A stretch of 64,000 nucleotides of DNA from Aplectana chamaeleonis (taxonomy: Eukaryota; Nematoda; Chromadorea; Rhabditida; Cosmocercidae). Shown here piece by piece: positions 56,699-64,000 of the stretch (the stretch's first letter is position 1; every line of letters begins with the position of its first letter). A model generated the notes under the pieces. That model was not told the origin of the DNA, did no database searches, and saw only the letters and a list, made by a program, of their open reading frames with translations. Both the position numbers and the translations under genes were made by a program. The stretch lies in contig JAPDOI010001502.1 in the NCBI GenBank assembly GCA_029168955.1, positions 62,001 through 126,000 on the forward strand. Direction: 5' to 3'.

Positions 56699-57351
56699 AT
56701 AGGGATATCACACTTCCCGCGGTACCACTAGCCGACGTCCCGTAACCCCTCTCGATGAAGGCCAATAGATCGATCGCGGGCAGTCGGCAGCGCCGTTTCG
56801 TTTACTACCCGTACAAGTTTAACAAGCACTCTGCGGCCCTTCTGCCATCGCGTTACGGCTAATTTGATGACTGACAGAAGACAATACTAAAGCAGTTTGC
56901 GGAGCACTTTGAAATCACCCTTTAGATAAAGGTCTGTTGAAACAAAATTTCAAAAATGCCCTTCTGGGCCCTTCATCTTGACTTGCTTCTGAAAAGTAAG
57001 GAGTAAGCTTACACAGGATGGCTTACTACACGACTTGCCCTGGCATCACCTGCCCAGAACAAGCGTCGCATACAGCGAGGGTTTTGGGAAGAGTCTCAAC
57101 ACAGCGTTCTCTGCTCAGCAATTGTTCATTGGCTCCACTCTAGTATGTAGTGCAATGATGATTCCAATGTGGGAATCGATGAGTGAGTGTTCGATGACCC
57201 CCAGGAATAGCCGACTTTCCGCCGACATTCCGCGGGAAGACTGGAAAACCTCTCTCTCCGCGGGAAGTGGGGGGGGGCACGCCCACAAAATTGGGGCCGC
57301 GCAAACTCAACTAGCACGACTTGGCCGGCGGGAAGTGGGCTGTCTTTATTT
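56699..57351. mobile_element. hAT-like MITE
   Basis: The element is present only in the right arm. The flanks read GAGACACCTCA on the left and TGAGACCTCATCGCG on the right, an 8-bp duplication with one mismatch; the left arm has a single ACACCTCAT (complement, about 6,660-6,672). The ends carry the inverted motif CACTTCCCGCGG / CCGGCGGGAAGTGGG. A second inner CCGCGGGAAGTGGG lies near 57,256-57,272. No transposase is encoded; the 158-codon frame at 57,035-57,511 runs across the boundary and is accidental. Confidence 0.65.
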
Positions 57352-57445
57352 GAGACCTCATCGCGCCAACCGTCATGCCATCTCTGCGCAGAGGGGGGTT
57401 TACTACTTGACTCGCATTCCGTGGTACCCAACAAAGTACCCTGGG

Positions 57446-57557
57446 TGGCAGAGCGGTGTGTCTTCATTCACACACCGTTCTTCTCCAGGGATCAGCGGCT
57501 CCAGCCGCTGATCCCTGGAGAAGAACGGTGTGTGAATGAAGGCACACCGCTCTGCCA
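57446..57557. repeat. Near-perfect 112-bp palindrome
   Basis: Two 55-base arms (57,446-57,500 and 57,503-57,557) with a 2-base centre differ at one position. The arm contains GGCAGAGCGGTGTGT and CTCCAGGGATCAGCGGCT. The left arm of the large duplication has only one half of it (5,773-5,835), followed by 740 bp missing here. Confidence 0.95.
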
Positions 57558-59506
57558 TCCTTTTAGATCCTACCCCTTATCAATCAAGTGTCATCAGTTC
57601 TGTTAACAGCGAGTCACCGGGAGTTTTTGTCTGCTTCGCTATAGTCATGAAAAGTAGATCTGGCCATCACAAACGCGAAAAAAAGTGAAACGTTCGAGGA
57701 AAATACGCTCCAGAACAGGAAATTGCTCAATGTCCGCCCGTCTCCACTTGTCGAGGTTTATATAAATGCCTGTCTTGGAAACTTTTATTTTGTTTCTAGA
57801 GTAAATTCTGAACAGTGGAAACCACTGAATGCTTTGACAGCAAACTAAACAGCGGATGGACATGCATTAAGGAAAATCTCGTTAATTGGGGGGCCGGCCG
57901 ACACCAGTACGTAGCCGGTATACCTTGTCTTTTAAGCGTTTTCCCCGCAACTCTTCAAGGTTTTTAACTCATATTTACTCTTGTGAAGACCAAATCTGCA
58001 TTCTCATGAAGAGAGCTCAGAATTTTTTTTATCGCAAACCCTGCCTTTAGGATGAGTTTGTTTAGGCAGCAGGCACTTTGATAAAAACAACACTTTCTCT
58101 AGTGAAGTTCCACTTCTGCTAGAGAAGCCAAGATAGTCGAGGAATAGTGTGGACGCGAACCATCAAGCTCATTCCTTATGAGGACAGACTATCGTATGCA
58201 GTAGTCGTGTTTCGCTCAGCATTTTTTGTGCGGTCGTATTTTGAGAGCAAAGCTTCAACTTCGTAAGCAATTTTTCAGTCACTGAATTCCGCTATCAAGG
58301 AGGCCTAGAAGGATAGACGGAAAGTACCATTGGGTCATCAGCGTTACGCTCGTGGTGCCTATGATGGTCTGCCCTCGCTTCAAGCTGCGTCGAAAATTTT
58401 TGAAGGTAGCGTACGCACAAAAAACTAAATTTCTCAATTTCGCGCAGGCAGGCCCAACAGATTGTGATTACAGTAGAACTTAGCACATAGAGCACACATA
58501 GAGCATTCAAGTTTTGAAGAGCGTTGATTTTAAAATTCGGGTGCATTCAACTTCCCTAACTTTACAGCTATCTTGGTGTGTATGGTGTGATACACACACG
58601 TTCAAAAATCAATTCTCGTATTCAGATTTGCGCCCTAAACTTATTACAATCAGGTGAGTTGGCTCTTAATGAACTCTGAGAAGCTTCTGAAGCTGGTTTC
58701 TCAAAAGGCAGAACTCTCATTTTCGTTGAATACAGCAGTTCGTATGGCTCTGTTATGAATCAGCACATAGTCTGTTCTGCGCAAATGATTTCCTACGACA
58801 TCATTGGATGTTTCCACTAACTGCTAAATCAGCTGAAATGCTATTAATCTGTCGAGGACAGACTGACGGGATAATTACTGAATTCGCACCGCTTTGAGAG
58901 TTTAAGCAGAAAAGTAGCTCGAAAGAGCCGCCAAATATTTCTCGCCGCGAAGTAGCCACGAAGTGGCAGCCAATTGTGAGGTCTGCATGAGTCTAGCTCA
59001 GCTTAGTTTGGTTAAGCTTAGTTGAGTTATCTGCGGTTTATACAATAAAAAACGTTTTTTCGCTGCTTGAGCCGTGCCCTATTCCGGACTTCTACGGGTA
59101 AAATCGAGTTTCTTGATCCATTATTACTTTCTCCCCTTAAATGAGCTTATCCGTGTCAGCCTACCGTGCGGGGATCAACCATGGCAGAGCGGCGTTTTTT
59201 ATTTACATGCAACGTATTGAGTCAGCTCAAACAGCTGCTCGATGCAGAATTTGATTGGATGTTCGAAGCATCACAAATCTATCTGAAATCGGACGCTGAT
59301 AAGCTCGGATGTTAGCAGGATATCAGCGTATTTCATAGTATGCACGCCTCAGATTTTCCTACTCTCCGCTATGACTACCAGAATGTTTCTTCTCAGTGGA
59401 ACATGGAGTGATCAGTTGAATTCGACATGCATATAGCGAAAATGCAAGCCATTATCAACATTGAAGGCTTCTTGTTTAATTCCCAGACGAGGTACGGAAT
59501 GACCAG
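57558..59506. other. Mirrored stretch with ORF 57,645-57,863 (-)
   Basis: This pairs in reverse with 3,267-5,770. The minus ORF 57,645-57,863 (YSRNKIKVSKTGIYINLDKW, FFRVCDGQIYFS) matches the C-terminal half of the ORF at 5,247-5,753. TTAA at 59,137-59,140 is the empty site for MITE copy 1. Nothing else is supported. Confidence 0.4.
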
Positions 59507-59671
59507 TTCCCTACGATTACTTCCTACAAATTTATCATGTTCAGAGGTAATCTTCGGCCTGGAACAATAGACTTGATGGATGTTGCGTACTACGACACAA
59601 ACGGCGAGCAAAAGTTCATTTTCACAAAAGGTGCTACAACGAAGGTAGCCAAAACGGACCAACGAAGATAA
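59507..59671 (+). CDS. Candidate conserved exon of unknown protein (right-arm copy)
   Basis: The exon follows GACCAG and is open for 54 codons to TAA, containing MFRGNLRPGTIDLMD and TKGATTKVAKTDQ, with GTGAGT just after the stop. It is the inverted paralogue of 3,102-3,266 with the same length and frame. The family is unknown. See the left-arm entry for the caveats. Confidence 0.3.
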   Translation, partial: FPTITSYKFIMFRGNLRPGTIDLMDVAYYDTNGEQKFIFTKGATTKVAKTDQRR

Positions 59672-59865
59672 TTGGTGAGTGGTAAGGCGAGTGGTCCTGC
59701 CGGCTTCGACTTGGTTGCTTTTGGCACTGCACCGTCGTCTGCGGTGTGGTGGTGCAAAAACGGCGATTGAGGTGACTAATGGCGGAAGACGGAATCTGAT
59801 GCAGTGCGATGGGAGTGGTTGATATGTTTTTTGGTAGATGGTCTGTGAATGGTCTGCTTTCGAGC

Positions 59866-62739
59866 CTAGATCGAGTCCCCACGCACTTGGAGATCAGTCG
59901 CTAATTTCATCGGCAAGCGATACCCTATCACAACAATTGACATGAGCCCTGCGCTGCGTTTCAACGAGAAATGTCTTCTGGTGTTTGGCTTCATTCGTGT
60001 GTTTGGGAAACCGGAGTAAAGAGACCTCAATATTGTCTTTAAAGGCAGTGTTCACGACAGAAATCGTTTTTTTGTTTTTTCATTCATCTTGAAAACGGTC
60101 CGACGCTGATTTGAATTGTGAATAGGGAATTGTACAAGACCTTTTAGAAACGGAGTTATGGCCCTTCAAAAATTGAGCTAGAAAAGCATTGTGGACGAGT
60201 TTTCCTTGGCTTGTAGCTCCAGTCTTTCGCAGCCGATCTATGCCAGCTCACCTTAGTAGTGAGATGGGTTGAGAATGAAGGGAAGAACGGGGCTACTAAT
60301 CGGAAACCATCGCTCATCTCACGAGCTCGGGTTTTCATTTGTTCACTTCGGAGGGCGGGCAATGCGCTTTTTGGGTTTGCCTTGCGCTCAAAAATGGCAA
60401 CTTCGGGCTCTTTTGGGACTTTTTCGGACTCGTTTTCATGCGTTCTTTCAACGTTAGCGTTTCAGTGAGCCCATCCACTACCCATTCCTAGTGGAAACTA
60501 AAACACATTTTTTATCGTGAACACTGCCTTTAAACGTCTTTTTACGGAAAGCATGACAACAGTTATATTTGACGATATAGTTGTCTGAAATGGTAAATGA
60601 AGGCAAGACCGGCAAGAAAACGCAGCCTCATTTTCAGATTTGTGGCTGTGAGAAAAGAACCAGTTGCCGGTAAATAGACAAGATATAGCCGAGAAATAGC
60701 CCAAAAGGCTCCTCAGCGGTTCCTGGTGAACTACTCTTCGGCTCTATTGCGGCTAATTCGCGGAAAACGTGGTCACGGCCGGGCATTGGCGGCAAAACTG
60801 TCGAGAAATGCCGCGGAAGACAGCTAACTGTGCAAAAATATTTAGTAGCAGTAGACGAGATTTCCTTGAGACAAAGTTCAATACTTCATTGTCAAACATT
60901 ACAACAGCTCCCAAACGGTGCTAAGCCCAGAACTAATTCAAGCGTCTCGACCCCCTGCAGAAGAAAGCGTCTCGACCCCCTGCAGAAGAATCATCATCTA
61001 CATCGGCTGAAATAGTTTGCTTCTCGGCTGGTTTACTCTCCGATTTTTCCTCCGAGCTCTCAGTAGTTGAACAAATACCTGAAGTGTGGGTATGTTTTTC
61101 TTCATAAAATCCCTGACAAAAAAAAGTGACATAGTAAATATCTGCATATAAATTGAGGAACTATGATACCATAAATCAGCAAACCATGGTATATCATGAT
61201 TACAGGGTGGCTGAAAGGCTCCCGCACTTCTTTATTTGGCGGACAAAGTTGTGCAAATTGCTTGCGAATCATCGAATCAACCCATTCCAACAAGTACAGG
61301 CTTCTTTAGATCAAGGGCAGTAATTTCAGTCAGAAAAAGTTGGAAGAAGTTTTCGAACTCATGTTCCTCCGCTTCAAAACATTTACACGGCTCACTTTTG
61401 AAAAGCACCCACATTGGTCGCACACTTTCGAGCCGTAATTCGGTTCAAACTATGCATTAAAGCTGTTTCCAACGCATACGATGTAGCGTATTGTTTTCAT
61501 GATATTTTGTACCACAGGATGTATTAAATTTAAGAAAAAATTTTGAGTCCAAGTCGGACAGATTATGTGGCCAAACATCTTGCCTCAGAATCCCGGAACC
61601 AATATCACGAAACAGCAGTTGTCGAGTTAATCGAACGGGGTGCCCAGACCTTCTACAATGGGAATCCTTCTTCTTCTTTTAGGGTTTTTTTTTTCAAGCA
61701 GCTGGTCACAAAACTGACGATTATAGAGTTGAGATATGGTAAGAACCCTCTTATCTAAAAAGTGGTTTCCTAAGGCTGGCGCGTGCGACCAACGCCAACC
61801 AAATGGACCATGTGACGACAGCTTCCTAACAGTTTTTGGAAACATTTTCAACTTTTACTATCCCGCAACGTGATTAATTAATTTTTTTTTCAATCTTTTC
61901 TCGAACTTGCGATTTTTTAAGTGGGTCGTTTTGTTGATCCACAACCGGTTTTCTTAACCTGTAACGCTATCAAAAAAATGCGGAAACTTTCAGCCACCCT
62001 CTACATATGTAACCCTTCAAGGTTCGCGATGACTTATTTTCTCTAGTCGAGTGAAACTCTTCTTGTTACCCTACTTCTTAACTAATTACCTTTTTGTGTG
62101 TTCTACTTGTTTCTGCAGTGGAATTGAGATGTCAAAAAGTGTTGGAGGATGGTTTTCCCTCTATACCGGACCGCAAATAAGAATCTTGGGCTAATTTCTA
62201 AAAAACTGAAGGTCATACATTGTAACCGAATGAGAGTTTAGCAGTGGGATTTCACTACTATCAGCTAAATTTTACAAAAGTTTCGACTAAACCACATTTG
62301 CCTTCTCGCACTCATCGGCTTTCACTTGCTTCGAAAGCGGTCACTTTCGATTTTTCCAAGCTTAGTCATTACGTCTTTACCGGTTCTCAAAGGGCTACAT
62401 AGTTTCCCGCATGAAAACTACGCTCAACATCAACAAAACATACCATCTTTAATTAATCAAATAGCAGAATTTTCTCATATCTCCCGTCTCTCGTCAGAGG
62501 ATTATCTGGGAAATTCGCATGACATATCTATGTTGGCGCAGATCCAGTCCACATATTTGGTTACGTCAACAAAATCCCCCGACATATCTTAAGTACATAA
62601 AGCAACGTGTTCTGCTACTCTTTGATCCCTTATAATTTGAAGAGCAAAAGGACGTAAAGCCTAGCTTGCACGGCTGAGTTCGGGCGGGGAAAGTAGCGGA
62701 GCGGTTGGTCATAAGCCCCATTCATAGCTGTCGACTTCA
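59866..62739 (+). repeat. Block D copy 3 (right end)
   Basis: Direct match to 36,683-39,380 and inverse match to about 765-2,800. It ends abruptly at 62,739 after CATAGCTGTCGACTTC. In the other two copies the homology continues into the protease last exon; here it switches to single-copy sequence. That marks a duplication breakpoint. Confidence 0.85.
60043..60529. mobile_element. TTAA MITE, copy 8
   Basis: TIRs AGGCAGTGTTCACGACAG and ATCGTGAACACTGCCT are flanked by TTAA at 60,039-60,042 and 60,530-60,533. Block D copy 2 has the empty site TTGTCTTTAAACGTCC at 36,804-36,816, which gives a clean filled/empty pair. Confidence 0.9.
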
Positions 62740-63458
62740 CTCTGACATTCGGACAGCGCGGCGCTGGGGCATTTTCGGCATTTAGCGCGAGGCTGGGGCA
62801 CGATTGGTGGGCGGAGCACCCCTCAGCACGAGGCCAGCGACTGCCTCTCCGCGGAATCTTCGCGAGACGGCGTGTTCCATGCGAGACCTGCTGAAATAGT
62901 TGAACGGCGCCGCGCTGGGGTAATAATCCATGGCCCAGCCTCGCGCTCCGTTCCGATTTCGATTAGATCGCGGAAGCAAACCTGAGATTCTCATTTGTTC
63001 CTATAGGCCAAACCATTTTTGTCATCAATGTGTGCCAGTAGCTTATCTTCATTAGGTTTACAAATTTGTGATTTCCTGTTATCGTGTGAGCCGATATTAT
63101 CTACCTGTATGTCAAATCGCTACAGCACGGAGGCTGTTTTTTTTTAATGAAATGGGGCAGGAAAGTGATTAAGAAGTTGGGCACAATACTTAATGATCAT
63201 AAATTTAGTCGAAGTTATTGATTTATCGATCAAATCACTTGGACTTGTTGTGAGCCGCGGTATTTTCGGATGGAATGGATTAGGGGGACTTGTCATTGGG
63301 TTGATTACTTATTGATTATTAAATCAGTCGAATTTATCGATTGGTAGATCAAATCGATGAAACTTGTCGTACGTCGTGCTTTTTTTTTGACAGGTATAGG
63401 TAACGCATACCTGTCAATATCATTTCATAAAGTTGTTGATGAAATGTATATTTTTCAG
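62740..63458. other. Single-copy region upstream of the terminal gene
   Basis: A GC-rich patch (62,755-62,965) has inverted motifs GCGCGAGGCTGGGGCA and TGGCCCAGCCTCGCGC, possibly the remains of a TIR element. Two related AT-rich segments (63,205-63,260 and 63,325-63,375) follow. A hairpin TGACAGGTAT/ATACCTGTCA lies at 63,389-63,417, within what is probably an intron of the next gene. Confidence 0.5.
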
Positions 63459-63989
63459 ATTTGGGTGACGATCTCAGAGGACTCGGACATGACGAACTCA
63501 AAGCCGCAGTCTTGATTAACAGGCATCAATTCACGTGAGTAAAGGATTCATCTTACAGAGCATTACACTTGAAACGAAAATTGTATTTCAGATTCTACCA
63601 GTCGCTTGGGAGCAGTCATCGAGAGAGGACGGTCAAATTCGACAGCATGGTTCATCAGCAAATCGCATGGCGCAAAGAAACGTTTAAAGCTTTGCAAAAA
63701 TCACTGTAAGTTGAAAGCGCTAGATGATACGCCTTGTTTCCAATCAATTAATTTTCAGACGAGACGTTCGAGACGCAAAATTGTTGAGGAAGGCGGCTCT
63801 CAGATTTGGATTCCGAGAAATGTAAGTTTAAGAACTTACTTGCGCCGCAATTCAGTTCATTTTCGCATAAACTGTGTTCAGTGGTACAAATGCTTAAACA
63901 TTTTTTTCAGCATTGCGCGCAGTCACGGAATAGGGAGCACGATGACAGAGATCAAATCAGTGGCGATCTGGATGAAGTCGCTTGATTGA
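63459..63989 (+). CDS. 3' end of an unrecognised host gene, four spliced exons
   Basis: Four exons join in frame: 63,459-63,534, 63,592-63,705, 63,759-63,821 and 63,911-63,989. All have TTTTTCAG/ATTTCAG/TTTTCAG acceptors and GTGAGT or GTAAGT donors. Introns are 57, 53 and 89 bases, typical of nematodes. The peptide includes LGDDLRGLGHDELKAAVLIN, VHQQIAWRKETFKALQKSL and LRKAALRFGF, ending at TGA 63,987-63,989. It is mostly helical in composition, basic, and lacks transmembrane segments. I do not recognise the family. The first exon shown starts at phase 2 and the upstream exons were not found, so it is partial at the 5' end. It is outside the duplicated region. Confidence 0.7.
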
Positions 63990-64000
63990 AGGCATGAACA

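Noticed and set aside
57035..57511. 158-codon ORF
   Set aside because: It runs across the hAT-like MITE boundary and into the 112-bp palindrome, so it is a chimera of unrelated pieces.
1..62740. Inverted repeat as a pure assembly artefact
   Set aside because: The arms differ by many substitutions and by at least seven private insertions with target duplications, which a mis-join of one sequence with itself would not give; read-level confirmation is still lacking.
62760..62990. GC-rich ORF at 62,782-62,994 (-)
   Set aside because: It overlaps an inverted-repeat patch, has no paralogue to test conservation and has no recognisable motif.
1..64000. Bacterial or viral origin of the window
   Set aside because: The window has introns, retrotransposon relics, MITEs and low gene density, with no operon structure or capsid/polymerase genes.

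Overview
The window is eukaryotic DNA and most probably comes from a clade V parasitic nematode of the hookworm type (Ancylostoma-like). The reasons are short introns with T-rich TTTTCAG-type acceptors, a 3.3 kb RTE-class retrotransposon, a mariner transposase relic of the sort known from hookworms, and relics of a nematode trypsin-like (S1) serine protease family. The species call rests on remembered resemblance, not on a search. There are no operons, CRISPR arrays or bacterial features, and I recognised no tRNA or rRNA gene.

Large-scale layout. The window is dominated by an imperfect inverted duplication. Left arm (about 1-25,140) matches right arm (about 40,020-62,740) in reverse, with anchors such as 2,430/60,940, 5,290/58,050, 7,100/56,280, 9,020/56,035, 10,550/53,335, 12,600/52,010, 16,500/49,570, 17,650/45,040, 18,230/44,425 and 24,960/40,175. 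The arms differ by many substitutions and by mobile elements present in only one arm, so the duplication is old. The spacer (25,140-40,020) holds a tandem copy of the protease locus (26,620-31,145), a copy of a 1 kb module that also lies at 54,770, a 1.8 kb 21-bp minisatellite (33,826-35,640), a truncated mariner (35,996-36,685) and an extra copy of the block that terminates both arms (36,683-39,990).

Protease cluster. Four partial or broken copies of one serine-protease gene are visible: P1 (1-255, + strand, last exon only), A (18,188-25,120, +), C (26,620-31,145, +) and B (40,017-44,461, -). Two orphan activation-site exons lie at 12,580-12,654 (-) and 51,953-52,033 (+). Exon phases agree across copies, so the gene model is well supported. 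Every copy carries lesions; A is the least damaged.

Mobile elements. There is a nearly complete but frameshifted RTE (45,222-48,493) with an 11-bp target duplication, and a TTAA-specific MITE family with at least eight copies, several of which have the empty site in a paralogous block. There are also a TIR element carrying a CA microsatellite (14,847-15,636), a palindromic MITE (7,235-7,835), a hAT-like MITE (56,699-57,351), another TIR element (42,853-43,468), and older non-LTR relics (15,645-17,010 with its mirror 49,050-50,330; 20,160-20,560).

Right edge. After the repeat ends at 62,739 there is single-copy sequence carrying the 3' end of an unrecognised four-exon gene (63,459-63,989, +), the best candidate for an ordinary host gene. 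Because most of the window is paired with a paralogous copy, filled and empty sites can be read directly to date insertions relative to the duplications.
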